This document shows, piece by piece, positions 42,664 to 54,150 of a stretch of 64,000 nucleotides of DNA. The stretch is from Apodemus sylvaticus (Eukaryota > Chordata > Mammalia > Rodentia > Muridae), in NCBI RefSeq assembly GCF_947179515.1, contig NC_067483.1, forward strand, positions 88,759,835-88,823,834, written 5' to 3'. Under the pieces are notes generated by a model. The model ran no database searches and was not told the DNA's origin. It saw only the letters and a program-made list of their open reading frames with translations. How positions within the stretch are numbered: the first letter of the stretch is position 1; every line of letters starts with the position of its first letter. The translations under genes were made by a program, and so were the position numbers.

Positions 42664-42815
42664 GAGACAGGATATCACTATGTACCTATGAAGCCCTGTC
42701 TGGTCTGCAGCTTGCTACATAGACTAGACTGGCCTCAAGCTCATAGAGTCCCAGAGTTACACCTGCCTCTGCCTTCCCTGTGCTGGGGTTAAAGAGAGGC
42801 CCTCCATCTCTGACT
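42297..42815 (-). mobile_element. Two B1 copies separated by a pyrimidine tract
   Basis: B1 copies at 42308-42442 (GAGACAGAGTATTTCTGTGT) and 42662-42812 (GAGACAGGATATCACTATGT), both minus and both diverged. The tract between them probably began as the tail of the second copy. Confidence 0.82.
42465..42660. repeat. (CTTC)n(CTCC)n(TC)n pyrimidine tract, about 195 bp
   Basis: About 20 CTTC units, about ten CTCC units with two GTCT interruptions, then about 30 TC units. The whole strand is free of purines except those interruptions. Confidence 0.97.
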
Positions 42816-42834
42816 TTTTTTTTCTTTTTTCTTT

Positions 42835-43045
42835 TCTTAAAAGATTCAGTACTATAAACTGAACCCAGGGTCTTATACATGCCTGACAACTATTTTACCA
42901 TTGAAGTCTATTTCTTTGGCAAGGTTTATTTATTTTTTTTGAGACAGGGGGTTCTCTGTTTTATACAGACTGGCCTTGAATTCACTCCATAGCCTAGTCA
43001 AGCCTTGAACTTGAGATCCTTCTACTTCAGCCTCCCAAGTAGCCT
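42835..43045 (-). mobile_element. ID-type and B1F-type SINE fragments
   Basis: 42845-42910 (GAACCCAGGGTCTTATACAT) resembles a reversed ID head. 42935-43045 (GAGACAGGGGGTTCTCTGTT ... CTACTTCAGCCTCCCAAG) is an old B1 copy. Confidence 0.65.
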
Positions 43046-43079
43046 GCTTTTGTACAATGCTGGAAACTGTGGGTTCATT

Positions 43080-43510
43080 TCCCATTACTGCATAAGCAAA
43101 AAAGAAGCCATTGCCATAGTCCCCTTATGACACCTAAACAGTTAATAGCCCCTTCATTGTCCTCAAATGTGCAGTTATTGTTCAGAACTCCTCCAACAGC
43201 CGTAATTCTTTTAAACAGTTGGCTTGTATGAAGCAAGATCCATACAAGGCCCACACATCACATTTCTTTGAAGTAGTAAGTCTCTCTGTCTTTTTTAGTA
43301 ATGATTTTAATTAAAGTACCATATATAGAGTAGAGTATATAAATCCTTAAGTGTACAACTTGGCTTTTTTTCCCTTCAAGTGAATATGTATGCAGCCATC
43401 ACCCAGGCTGTGAAATAGAGCATTACCCAGATGCTAGCTAGTAGCGAATAGTTAGCACTTCTCTGATGACGTGTTGAGCCTATGTACACACAAACATGTA
43501 TGTTTGTCTT
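43080..43510 (-). mobile_element. Ancient L1 (L1M-type) 3' remnant
   Basis: AACAGTTGGCTTGTATGAAG, CAAGATCCATACAAGGCCCA, AAGTGTACAACTTGGC and ATGCAGCCATCACCCAGGCT are phrases I associate with old mammalian L1 3' ends read in reverse complement. The copy is highly diverged. Confidence 0.6.
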
Positions 43511-43554
43511 GCTGCTAGCTCATGCTCGGTTCCTCTTATGAAGTGTTTTTTTGT

Positions 43555-43785
43555 TTTTTTTTTTTTTTTTTACTGACTACCCCCATGCCCACTTTTTTTC
43601 CTTATTTTTATTCTTTTTTTTTTTTTAGTTTTTTTTTTTCTTATTTTTATTCTTTATTTATTTGTTTGAGACAGGATCTCACTACGTAGCTCTGGCTGGC
43701 TTGGAACTCGGTATGTAGTCTAGGCTGTGAACTCTGAGACCCAAGTGCTGGGATTAAAGGGAAGTGCCCCCACGTTCAGCTCTGA
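43555..43785 (-). mobile_element. B1-type SINE with long T-rich tail
   Basis: A T-rich stretch at 43551-43660 leads into GAGACAGGATCTCACTACGT and GTGCTGGGATTAAAGGGAAG. Confidence 0.75.
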
Positions 43786-43838
43786 TTCCTGCCATTTTAA
43801 AAACTGCTACCTTATGGATCTTACTAACTTATAAATTT

Positions 43839-44018
43839 TTTTTAAGATTTATTTATTATTATATGTGAGTACACTGTAGCTGTCTTCAGACACCCCAGAA
43901 GAGGGCATCAGGTCTCCTTTACGGATGCTTGTGAGCCACCATGTGGTTGCTGGGATTTGAACTCAGGACCTTCAGAAAAGCAGTCAGTGCTCTTAACTGC
44001 TGAGCCATCTCTCCAGCC
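43839..44018 (-). mobile_element. B2 SINE with 15-bp target duplication
   Basis: CTAACTTATAAATTT occurs at 43824-43838 and 44019-44033. The B2 is full length, ending GAGCCATCTCTCCAGCC. Confidence 0.95.
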
Positions 44019-44034
44019 CTAACTTATAAATTTA

Positions 44035-44230
44035 AAAAATCATATTATTTTTATTTTATGTTTATGAGTGTTCTGTCTTCATGAATGTAAGGGTACCACA
44101 TATGTGCTTGGTATCCACAAAGGGTGGAGAGGGTACTGGATCCCCTAGGACTCAAGTTACAAACTGATACCATGTCAGTATCGGGACTCCAATCCAGGCC
44201 GTTTAGAGGAGCAGTGCACACTGCCCCTGA
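44035..44230 (-). mobile_element. B3-type SINE
   Basis: TTATTTTTATTTTATGTTTA, GAGAGGGTACTGGATCCCCT and CGTTTAGAGGAGCAGTGCAC. A diverged copy. Confidence 0.78.
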
Positions 44231-44249
44231 TTTGTGTGGTTCTTTTCTT

Positions 44250-44470
44250 TTTCTTTTTTTAAAACAAGGTCTTATGTAGCTTATGCTGGTCTTTAACTTC
44301 CAGTGTAACTGAGGACGACTTTGAATTCCTGATCCTCCTGCCTCCACTTCTTCCATGCCAGCAGCACATGCTAGAACCACAGGCGTGAATGACCTTTCTA
44401 GTTTTGGGCGGTGCTGGGATCTAACCCAGGGCTTGCTGCATCCTAGAAGAAATGGACTACAGCCCTGGTT
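44250..44470 (-). mobile_element. Old 7SL-type monomer and ID element
   Basis: 44255-44390 carries AACAAGGTCTTATGTAGCTT and CTTTGAATTCCTGATCCTCC, an old-type 7SL monomer. 44403-44468 carries GGGCGGTGCTGGGATCTAAC ... CTACAGCCCTGG, a reversed ID element. Confidence 0.7.
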
Positions 44471-44519
44471 CTGTGAGTTCTTCATATGTTCTGGGTTTGA
44501 ATCCTTTTGTAGATTTTTT

Positions 44520-45180
44520 TTTTCTCCCACAGTGTAACTTGCTTTTACTTTTAATGATCTCTTGATGAATGCTTAATTAAATTCAGTTAATTTCTTCCTA
44601 TAATGGTTTGTGTTTTCTATGATCCACTTTAAGAGATGATGCTGTGTCCTCAAGGATGTGAGGACAGCCTGCTACACTGTCCTCTAGGCTCGGTGTTGTC
44701 TCCTTTTTAGTGTCTGCAGCCTTTATGGACTGATGTTTTTTGGGGGAGGGGAGCAGGTGTGAGTTAGGCACTCCACAGTTTCCGCTGAACATACCGTACT
44801 TTTAGAAAAATCTTTACCCCCCGTGTCTTTCAGTGTAGTCACTGTCATAAACTAGGGGCCAGCACATGGTCAAGCGTGCTCTAAATACGTCTGTATTTCA
44901 TGGGCACACTCGTGTGTCTCTGCAGTCACTAGCAGCTGTCGATGCCCTGCCACCCTGGCTCAGTGGCTGCAGTTGTCTTTTAAGTTTTGCACCGAGTAGT
45001 GTGTGTCTCTCCACTGGTTTTCCTTCAAGATTGTCTTGGCTATTCTTAGTCCTTTGTGTTTTCTATGAAATATAAAATCATCTTGTTAAATTATCACAAA
45101 ACATGCTTGGATTTGAATGCAATTATAATATATCTGTAGATCAATTTTGGATAAACAGCTTTCTTTATAATGTTGAATCT
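44520..45180 (-). mobile_element. Ancient L1 ORF2-region remnant
   Basis: TTCAAGATTGTCTTGGCTAT, TGTAGATCAATTTTGG and ATAATGTTGAATCTTC are antisense to a conserved part of mammalian L1 ORF2. It continues at 45880-45985 (ACATCTTTTGTTGGATTTAT) after later insertions. No open frame remains. Confidence 0.75.
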
Positions 45181-45200
45181 TCATTTAAGAATATGGGAGA

Positions 45201-45480
45201 CTGACTGTAATCCCAGCACTTGGGAGGCAGAGGCAGGTGGATTTCTGAGTTCGAGGCCAGCCTGGTCAACAGAGTGAGTTCCAGGACAGCCTGTCTCAAA
45301 AAACCAAAAAAAAAAAAAAAAAAAAATAGAATATGGGAGACCAGGTGTCATGGCACGGGCCTTTAATCCTAGCACTCAGGAGGCAGAAGCAGGCAGATCT
45401 CTGAGTTCAAGGCTAGCCTTGTCTATGGAGCAAGTTCCAGGACAGCCAGGGATATACTGAGAAACCCTGTCTGCAAAACC
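45201..45480 (+). mobile_element. Two B1 SINEs in series inside the old L1
   Basis: 45203-45300 (CTGTAATCCCAGCACTTGGG, ends TGTCTCAAAAAACC) and 45338-45475 (AGACCAGGTGTCATGGCACG ... GAAACCCTGTCTGC). Confidence 0.92.
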
Positions 45481-45676
45481 CCACCACCACCACTTCCACC
45501 ACCTCCACCACCTCCACCACCACCACCACCTCCACCACCATCACCACCACTACCACCACCTCCACCACCACCACCACCACCACCTCCACCTCCTCACCAC
45601 TACCTCCACCTCCATCACCACCACCTCCACCTCCACCACCACCACCACCTCCACCACCACCACCACCACCACCACA
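45478..45676. repeat. (CCA)n / (CCACCT)n microsatellite, about 200 bp
   Basis: A run of CAC/CCA triplets with interspersed CTC, beginning exactly at the tail of the upstream B1. Roughly 65 triplets. Confidence 0.96.
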
Positions 45677-45724
45677 TGCTCACTATTACCATCTGCAAAA
45701 CCCCACCCAAGAGGGACATACATA

Positions 45725-45850
45725 TGCATGCCAAGACATGCGTGTGGAGATCAGAGGACAACTTGTGCAAACCGATCCTCCTCCTTTACCTTTTTGTGGG
45801 TTGCAAGAATTAAACTCAGGCCATTGGACTTTGGGGATCAGCAGTTCCGC
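45725..45850 (-). mobile_element. tRNA-type SINE, B4-like
   Basis: GTGTGGAGATCAGAGGACAA, GGGTTGCAAGAATTAAACTC and GGGGATCAGCAGTTCCGCC are characteristic of a reversed B4/RSINE-type tail. Confidence 0.65.
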
Positions 45851-45985
45851 CAATCCCACGGTCACTCTTCTCCTGGCTGCTTTGTGACTTTTCTATACAG
45901 GAATATCACATCTTTTGTTGGATTTATTCCTATTTACTAGTTAAATGGTATCCCATTTGGATTTTCATTTTCTTTTCCCTGCCTT

Positions 45986-46584
45986 AGTGCTAGGCTATGG
46001 ACAGGTACTTCATCATCAGGATACATTAAAAGCCTGTGTCAGGCCTAGTGTTCAGTTTTGACTGAGTGTGTTTCAATAGCTTGTGATTGTTTCCTGCTGC
46101 CAGTCTACAGTACAGCTGATGCCTGACTCTTCCCAAAGCCTCAGCCTTGAAGTCACCCTTTAACAAGGTTGACAGGAGAGACTCTGGAGTCTGCTGAGGG
46201 TGATGGGGAACTGTGATGGGTCAAGTGCATCCTGAGGGAGCTGGGGCCACCCGACCCATGTCAAGCTTTAGGAAAGGAAGGATGTTGTGTGTGTCACCAG
46301 TGCCTGTCCTCTAGTGTGTGTGTGTGTGTGTGTGTACTTCTGTCTTTCTTCGGTCTTCTGGAAGTGGGTATCATGGAGAAGGAGTGGGGGGGCAGCAGGT
46401 GAAAGGTCAGATAACTCTGGTAATTCAGAACACTCAGGATGTAAGCTGTTCATGATCCCCTTGGCACAGTACTACAGAGGGAAGAAGGGCGTTGGCTTTT
46501 ACTTCCTGATGAACTCCTAGAGCTTTGGTGCCTGTGGCAGGACCCACCAGAGGCATCCTAAGACCATCGAGCACCTTGGTAATA
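45986..46584. other. Unique non-coding sequence with a short TG run
   Basis: TG repeat at 46315-46334. No gene-like frame. Confidence 0.55.
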
Positions 46585-47390
46585 GCTTAGTAGATTGTGT
46601 TTATTGAGTGCCATGTGCTGGGTGGGTCTATCTACTTTATGAATATCAATACTTTTAATCATCACATTACCCTTGTAAGGTAGGCCAGTTAACACTGTTC
46701 TTTGAAAAGAAATTATGTGTATGTATCTGTGTGAGAGTGTGCTACATATTTTGTAGTGCCTAGAATAGGAAGCTGGATCTCCTGGGGCTGAAGTTCTAGG
46801 CAGTTGTGAGATGTCTGACATGGGTACTGGGAACTGAACTCAGATCTTCTGCAAAAGCAGCAAGAACTCTCAACCACTGAGTCTCTCCAGCTCCCAATAT
46901 AAAAATCCCAATTTAAAACATTTTTTAATTTTATGTGTATTGATGTTTTGCCTGCATGTGTGTCTGTGTGAGGGTGTGGAATCCTCTAGAACTGGAGTTA
47001 TAGACAGTTGTGAGCTGTCATGTGGGTACTGGGAATTGTATCCTGGTTCTTTGGAAGAACAGCTAGTGTGATCTTAACCACTGAGCCATCTTCCCAGGCC
47101 CGATTCTTTATTCCCCCCCCACCCCCCCCCAGACAGGGTTTCTCTGTGTATCCCTGGCTGTCCTGGAACTCACTCTGTAGATCAGGATGGCCTCGAACTG
47201 AGAAATCCACCTGCTTCTGCCTCCCAAGTGCTGGGATTAAAGGCGTGCACCACCACCGCCCCGGCTCTTTTTTTTTTTTTTTTTTTTAAATGAAGGCTGA
47301 AACTACACCTTAGAAAGGCTAATGACCAAATCATATAACTTATAAATGGCAACACCAGTATTCAAGCCCGAGGTGGCAGGTCCTAGAGCC
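46585..47390 (-). mobile_element. MIR split by two B3-type SINEs and a B1
   Basis: 46585-46705 has TTTATTGAGTGCCATGTGCT, TAATCATCACATTACCCTTG and TAAGGTAGGC (MIR). 46706-46900 and 46920-47100 are B3-type copies, 47110-47270 is a B1. 47290-47390 resumes the MIR: GAAGGCTGAAACTACACCTT, AGAAAGGCTAATGACCAAAT and ATTCAAGCCCGAGG. All are minus. Confidence 0.8.
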
Positions 47391-48240
47391 CATGCTACTC
47401 AAATTAGATGACCTTGTACGGTGGCTGCTGATGGAGGCCGGAGGAAGAGGGAGGGGACCCAAGGATCCCTGCAGTGTGTCTGCCCAGACAGCTGACTATG
47501 CTTGCTCTGAACTTAGTGGTTGTGAGGTGTCTCAGGAGGATTGTCAGGAATACCTTGCACCTTGCATTGGGTTGAGGCGGTACACAGGTCTAAAAGTGAC
47601 TTTATACATTAAGGTCAAGAGAAATGAAACACAGGTGAGGTGATTCTAGCTTAATCGTTAGGTCAAATCGACAGGTGCAGTAGAGCATCCATTGATTTAT
47701 CAGTTTTATCACCTTAAGATTTCCTTGAACTAACTGGAAGCCTGACTTCTGGTCTTTTGTTTCTCTGAGGTTACAAGCATGTCTATATTTAGATCAATAG
47801 TCACGCCTCTGTGGTGATGGACCAGTGTGTGCCTCCAGAAACGGCTGTGAGCTGAAACCGCGTGTGTGTCCTTAGCAGAGAAGTCATCAGCTCTGTGGGT
47901 CTGGCATGGCCTCACCAGAGGGACTGCTGCACAGACTCCCTTAGTCAGCAGATAAACAGGCTTTGTGTTCGCCACTTAGGCCAGTATCCACCCGCTCACG
48001 GAAGCCAGGGCACAGTCCCACTGTGTCACAGACAGGACAGACCTAGAGATTCAGAGCCTTTTATTTTGAAGAAAGCATCAGAGCTTCTCCTGCTGACACA
48101 AACCAGATACTGGAAGTTTCTTTCTCCTCATCCTCTTGTTCCCTCCCACATGTCATGTGTCACTGAGCTCGGTTGATCTGCCTCCTTTTTAGCTTCAGAT
48201 TCAGCTCTCTCTCCCATCATCATTGCCATTAATATTTTGC
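47391..48240. other. Unique non-coding sequence
   Basis: No SINE recognised and no frame with a known domain. Confidence 0.55.
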
Positions 48241-48242
48241 TT

Positions 48243-48395
48243 TAGCCGGGCTGTGGTGGAGCACGCCTGTAATCCCAGCACTCTGGGAGGCAGAGGCAGG
48301 CAGACTTCTGAGTTCGAGGCCAGCCTGGTCTACAGAGTGAGTTCCAGGACAGCCAGGGCTACACAGAAAAACCCTGTCTCGAAAAACCGAATCCA
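48243..48395 (+). mobile_element. B1 SINE
   Basis: TAGCCGGGCTGTGGTGGAGC through AAAACCCTGTCTCG, followed by an A/CAA-rich tail and a short AT run. Confidence 0.94.
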
Positions 48396-49722
48396 AAACA
48401 ACAACAACAGCAATATATATATGTATATATAGCTTTTTTTTCTAATCTGGATTATACAACAGCCTCCTAAATGCTTTGTGCTTTTTTTTTCTAATTAGTT
48501 GCCTTTACTGCTACCAAAATCATCATAGTAAGGAATAAAACAGTGTCACTTATCACTATTTGGATGGTACTCTGTACATATAAGCCACAATCCAATGTCC
48601 AGAGACATAGAAGTTGGCCTCTTTGTTGTGGCCCTCTGTCCCTCACAGCAGTGACACTTGGTCTCCTGGGGCTGTGTTTTCATAGTTTGTGCATTTGTTG
48701 TGATTTTCCTCACATGATGATTCCTAAATTTCCATGGAGGTTGAACTCAATATCATCTTGGGAAGAAGCAGGTCTCTTATCCTACCAAGGTCGGCCTTTG
48801 AGGAAGGCTTTGCTGCAGTCTTGGTCCTCCACAGGTACTAGCAGGCATCTGCCAAATGGTTTCTTCTGTCCACCCAATCTCAGTCCAACTCCAGTCTCTA
48901 AAGCACTTGCTCCAGTCCCTGGAGCTGTGGTGAAGAAGACAGACTCCAAGTTCCCGTGGAGCTTATATTTATATAAGCTCATATCACTGTAAATGCTCAT
49001 TTTAGATTCTGTCTTCTAAGGAAGGCTCAAAATAAAGAAGAAAGAAACAGGAAATACATCACATGGTGTGGTGCTAAGCCGAGCCTTTAGGTTGGGTCCC
49101 ATGACACAGATGCCTCGCCTTGGCTGATTAGGTAGGGCCTCTCTGAGCAGCATCTGAAGGCTGAGATCTGCATCAGCTGCTCTCAGCACCGGGTTAGAGA
49201 GCACGCCAGGCAGAGGGGGAAGACCACACAGAGGATTCAGAGAAAACACAGCCCAGCTTTTAGAACAAGCACCCTAGTTACCTGAAAGACAGGCAGGAAC
49301 AGAGCAGAGTGAGAGGACGCCTCCAGGGCGCTGGGAAGCAAACTCGTGGACTGCAGTTGGTTTGGGGACCAAAGGTAATCATTCTTTAAAACACTGCTTT
49401 CGTGCTGGCAGCTGCTAATAGCAAAATAAAAAGGCCCTGTTGTTCCTAACTGATGCACGAAAGCTCTCAGGAATGAGCGATCCACATGCCCTCTTCTTCC
49501 TGTCACTTGCAGCCAAGACATCGTGTAGGAAAGGCCTGTGTGAAGAAGGTACCTGATTATAATTCACATGAGTTTCCATCATTCCTTGGGCCTTTATTTT
49601 GCCTTAGATCCTTGATTAATAAAGCCACGAGAAAATGAATACTTTCCTTTGTTCTGCTTATTGTATCTGCTACAGTGAGAGGTCTCCATCTTAATATTTC
49701 TGTTTCCTTCCTATGTTCTGTT
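48396..49722. other. Unique non-coding sequence
   Basis: A 149-codon plus frame (48543-48992) exists, but without recognisable domain, homologue or splice context. I regard it as chance. No SINE recognised. Confidence 0.55.
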
Positions 49723-49889
49723 TTTGTTTGTTTGTTTTTTGTTTTTTTGTTTTTTTTTTTCGAGACAGGGTTTCTCTGTGTATCCCTTGGACTCACTTTG
49801 TAGACCAGGCTGGCCTCAAACTCAGAAATCCGCCTGCCTCTGCCTCCCAAGTGCTGGGATTAAAAGCGTGCGCCACCATTGCCTGGCTG
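49720..49889 (-). mobile_element. B1 SINE with 11-bp target duplication
   Basis: TCCTATGTTCT at 49709-49719 and 49890-49900 flank a B1 (GAGACAGGGTTTCTCTGTGT ... GCGTGCGCCACCATTGCCTG) that lacks the GCCCTGGCTGTCC part. Confidence 0.94.
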
Positions 49890-49900
49890 TCCTATGTTCT

Positions 49901-51315
49901 TTGTAAAACAGGGAATCTCTTCCTCCATCCACTTCATTTGTGTGCCTAATCCGCACACCTTCGTGGGCTTTGTCTGAATCACAAATCACATGAGCCTTTC
50001 CTCTCCTAGTGTAATGGCCCCTGAGAAGCCACCAAGTGGCAGAGACTAACACTCATTGCAGGTGGGTTGGCATGAGCTGCTGCCCAGGAGGCCCAGCGTG
50101 GGGGTGGGGGGAGACTGTTGGTCAGATTTTCTCTGACTCACGTTCCTTTGAATCTTTGGAATTGACCTCAAAATGACCAAGAGGGTCTATCACTGGGAAG
50201 GAGGCTCACACTCAGCGATGGCATGCCCTGATGGGCGGCGGTGGGTATCCTCCAGATCTGGACGGATGAAAGTGCCTCTATCCCTGTGGTCCTATTAACA
50301 CAGTGTCTGCCACACCCAGGCCATGTCTCTGCTGTGGTGCAGGGTCCAGGTTTTGTTTGTTTTCCTTTTTACGATGGTCCTAGATTGACCTATGGGAATT
50401 GATGTCCTAAAAAGAATCGTTCAGTCAAACTCGGTAGGGATTGGAAGGAATTTTGGACTTGTAAACTTTTGAGACAAAGCAGTTGAGGCACAAAACAATG
50501 ATGTGTCTTGCTCAGGGGAAGCGTGGGCTGGTATCAGAGCTGGATCTACCAGTCTTGGGCTCTTAGTTTCCAGGGTGGTGGTTCTGTTTCCACTCAGACT
50601 GCTGCCAGCCCGTAAAGACACATAGCAAAGTGTGACCAGATAAAAACAGCCAGAGTCCACATGTAGACACTGAGCGAGTACGCAGGAGAAGCCTGTCTGT
50701 GTGTCTGTGTGTGTTGTCATACTTACAACCGCAACACTTGAGAGATGGATAAGGGAGGGTAAAGAGTTCAAGGTTACTCTTGGCTGTGTAGTGAGTTTGA
50801 GGCCAACTTAAACTACTTGAGACTGTCTCTTTATCAAAAAAAAAAAAAAGAATTTGGATTTCTGGTTTTTCTCTTCAAAGACTTGAGTACAAATTTCTGC
50901 GAGGTGAATGACTGATGTAAACAGAGGCTCCTGCTCTTAACAGGCGATGTATGCTTCTGTTCACCTCAGTCTCCACTACTCTCTGTTGCCTTCTCAGAAT
51001 GACTGTCAACTGGTATTTGTGGCTAAGCTTTTGTGTTTCTGATGGCCAGAGTAAGAAGAGTAATCTATATCTTCATCATGTTTCTATTAAATGTGGGCTA
51101 TATTTCAAGAAGAAATGGGTATTTTAGAAAGCACAATGTTTGCTGGCCAGAAGAACACAGGACACTTAGGATACCCACGTGAGTACAGCCGGCAGGCCCT
51201 GTGGGTGCTGGAGGGTGCGACTATCTTTAACTCACAGCACCATGATCAGAAGGGAGAACCTGAGCGCTTATTTATTTTCACATGAGGTCCCTCACAAGTT
51301 TTGTTTGTTTGTTTT
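49901..51315. other. Mostly unique sequence with one degenerate 7SL-tail SINE
   Basis: 50720-50850 (CCGCAACACTTGAGAGATGG ... TTGAGACTGTCTCTTTATC plus A run) is an old B1/B4 tail. TGACTCA occurs at 50134-50140. No gene-like frame. Confidence 0.55.
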
Positions 51316-51319
51316 TTGT

Positions 51320-51455
51320 TTTGTTTTGTTTTGTTTTGGGAGACAGGGTTTCTCTGTGTGGTGCTGGCTGTCCTGGAACTCACTCTGTAGACCAGGCTGG
51401 CCTCGAATTCAGAAATCCACCTGCCTCTGCCTCCCAAGTGCTGGGATTAAAGGAG
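51320..51455 (-). mobile_element. B1 SINE
   Basis: GAGACAGGGTTTCTCTGTGT through GTGCTGGGATTAAAGGAGAC. Its 3' part is truncated at GGAGACG. Confidence 0.93.
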
Positions 51456-53980
51456 ACGTGGGGCCTTCTCCTCTGCCTCTCGCCCCAGGCTGTTAAGATC
51501 CGAGGTCAGTTCATTCTGACCCTGGATAGATAGGGCTATCCAAAAGATGGCGTAGTGAGCATCAGAATTTAGATAGGATCGGCTCAAGCTGTTCTATTGT
51601 GATCCAGCCCAAATCACAAGGAAAGTGCCAGAAGGAATGCACTGTACAAGTCTGAGAAGCAAGGGGCACCCGAAAAGTCTGGCTAACGTGTCTCGGCTCG
51701 GCCCACCCACATCTGAATCCTGCTGTTTATCGGCCTGTTTGTATTGGTAAGCCCCGCCCCCACCGCCCCCATCTCTGCTTCTATCTGTCCTTCAACTCCT
51801 CCAACTAACATTTCTTTATAAAAGCCAGGAGACTCTGTGAAGTTAAAAATAATCCACCTGTGTCGTATTGAACGGAACTGAAAAGTAATGAGCCACGGGG
51901 GGGGGGGGGGGGCGAGGGGGGGAGGGGGGAGCGAGTGAGCGAGGGAAGCCACCCTCTCCATCTGACCAGTGTAGTCAGTTTGCAGGTCAGGAATGCCTGA
52001 GCTGAGAGACCTGCTGAGGAATGCATGCATCCTTCTCCCTCCCTGTTGTTTGCAGGGCGAGAGGCATAGCTATGATTTGTCACCACCTCGGAAGCTGTCT
52101 GGCTGCAGGTGAGGAAGGCCACCTGCCAGTGTGGGAGGGATGCTCGTGACCCGACCCTAGCATTTAGCCTGGCCTCCCTGTGTGCCAGGCTGGCGTCCGA
52201 TGCAGGAAGTGCTGCTTTTGTCTGTTCACCTCAGCAATTTCCTGACTCACTCTCTAGAAGGGACACGCCCCATGGTCCTGTGGAGGAAACTTTGGAGGTT
52301 GCAAAGCTGGCCTTGGCCTGGCTGACCATGGGACCTGGAGGTGGAGTCGTTTAAGGAAGAAGGCTTAGCAGAGGATGGAGCTGTTGTCATTAGGATGCCA
52401 CACGTGACCGCCCACCTTTTAGTTGACTCACAGCCTGAAGCGTGAGTGAGTAACTTAGAGGGTAGGCAAGCAGGTATTGATTCAGTAGGGCGGGGCTAAA
52501 TCCCTTCCTGTCCCCTCAGCACTCACTGCTCCCTTTCCAAAGGATCTGGAAGCCTGGAGCTTTCCAGGCATCTAGCTGGTCCAGCAGTATCAGGGGCTAC
52601 TAAGCAGTTGAAACAGTGGCCAACAAGGGGGACAGCTGGATTGGCTCAGCCTGGAGCACATCCTCAGCACCCGCCGTCAGGGCTGGAGTGAGGGTGACAT
52701 TACAAGAGGCTCTTCCTCTTACACGTTACATGTCACATGTGATAGCGTAAAGGGGGAGGGGAATCCTTGTTGCCATAACTCTGTAAGCCACATCAAGGCA
52801 ACAGCTACTGTCCTGCATGGTAAACACCCCCTTTATATTATCACATGAAGCCTTGGCTCATACATTATGTATGGGACATCAAACATCCTGTGTAATCTTA
52901 TTTGACTGTGAATAGCACCTATGTTTTAATAATAACCAGCATTTTTACTATGTGTATGGCATCACAGATGTGTCATTTTAAATTATGTATATAGCTTTTA
53001 AAATGTGCAGTGACTAAAATAATTATGGTTGCTTCATGCGGCCTATATAGGATATGCCAGTTTGGCAGATACAGACTCTCAACTCCCATAAAAAGGTCAC
53101 TTTAACTTGCCTGTCAGGAAGCATGGAAGTCACATCTCAAGTAGGACAGGAATGGTCATTGCCTGAGAAGGGCAGGACTCTCTTACATCCTCCCTCCCAC
53201 CCCAGCAGCCCCCGCCCCTGTGGAAGACACTGTGGAAGACCCTCGCTGTGTCCTGTCCCCCTCTGGATGCTGGCAATCTAGGAAGGTGCGGAGGAAGCTT
53301 GCTCCCAGGATTCTCTGTACCCCACAAGGTGTCAGCTCCATAGAGCCGGTACCCCTGGCCAGTCGGAGGAGCCAGGAAGAGCAGCAGTGGGACTCCCTGG
53401 AAACAGCCTGCAGGGGCTGGTACTTCTCTCCCAGCATCTGGAGATGGCAGCCTGGGCCTGGACCGGAAGTGTGTGCTGAGTCAACTCGGAAGTGGCAAGA
53501 GCTGGTGTTCTGCTTACACAGAGCTCTGACTGCCCAGAACTGGATGTTCCTCCTGAAACAGGATGGTATGGCAGAGTCCCCTCCTGTTCCCCGACTTCAG
53601 ACAGGAAAGGGCTTGACTTAAAAAAAGCAGCTTTGCAGTGACAGAAAGGCTGACCACGTTTGTATTCCTCACGTAGATTTGACAGTTTTAAACAGCTTCT
53701 CTGGAGACCCAAGGGAGGCCAGCCGGGCGTCTGTGCACGGCCTGCCCCCCAGTGTTTTTCCTGGGGATCCCTTTCCTAGACCACCTCTAAGCCAGAGGGT
53801 GAGACACTGGGTCAAAGGGCCAAAGCAGCTGTCTGGGGAGGAGTCACCCACGCGGTCAATGGACACTGTCCCTCTTGTAACTTTCCAGTGCTCCGGGAAT
53901 CCGACTGGCAGCTCTGACGCCTGGTGGTCATTTCAAAAACTGCACTCTGAAAGAACCGTCCATTTTTATTTGTTTGGGTT
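51456..53980. other. SINE-free unique block with candidate regulatory sites
   Basis: About 2.5 kb without recognisable SINEs, the longest such stretch of the upstream half. Between 52200 and 52430 there are AGGAAGTG (52204), TGACTCA (52243 and 52424) and CACGTGAC (52401). A 133-codon frame (53220-53621) has no known domain. Confidence 0.5.
51896..51940. repeat. G16 run followed by G-rich blocks
   Basis: Sixteen consecutive G (51897-51912), then CGA, G7, A, G6, A. Strong potential for G-quadruplex and for slippage. Confidence 0.95.
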
Positions 53981-53984
53981 TTGT

Positions 53985-54150
53985 TGTTTTTTGTTTGTTT
54001 GTTTGTTTTTTCGAGACAGGGTTTCTCTGTATAGTCCTGGCTGTCCTGGAACTCACTCTGTAGACCAGGCTGGCCTCGAACTCAGAAATCTGCCTGCCTC
54101 TGCCTCCCAGAGTGCTGGGATTACAGGCGTGCGCCACCACCACCCAGCTC
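53985..54150 (-). mobile_element. B1 SINE
   Basis: Full length, from GTTTGTTTTTTCGAGACAGG to GTGCGCCACCACCACCCAGC. Confidence 0.95.

Noticed and set aside
48543..48992. 149-codon plus frame as a candidate gene
   Set aside because: No known domain. The length is compatible with chance in 64 kb. No CpG island or polyadenylation logic nearby.
53220..53621. 133-codon plus frame as a candidate gene
   Set aside because: No recognisable domain, no splice or promoter context, and the region looks like unique regulatory or neutral DNA.
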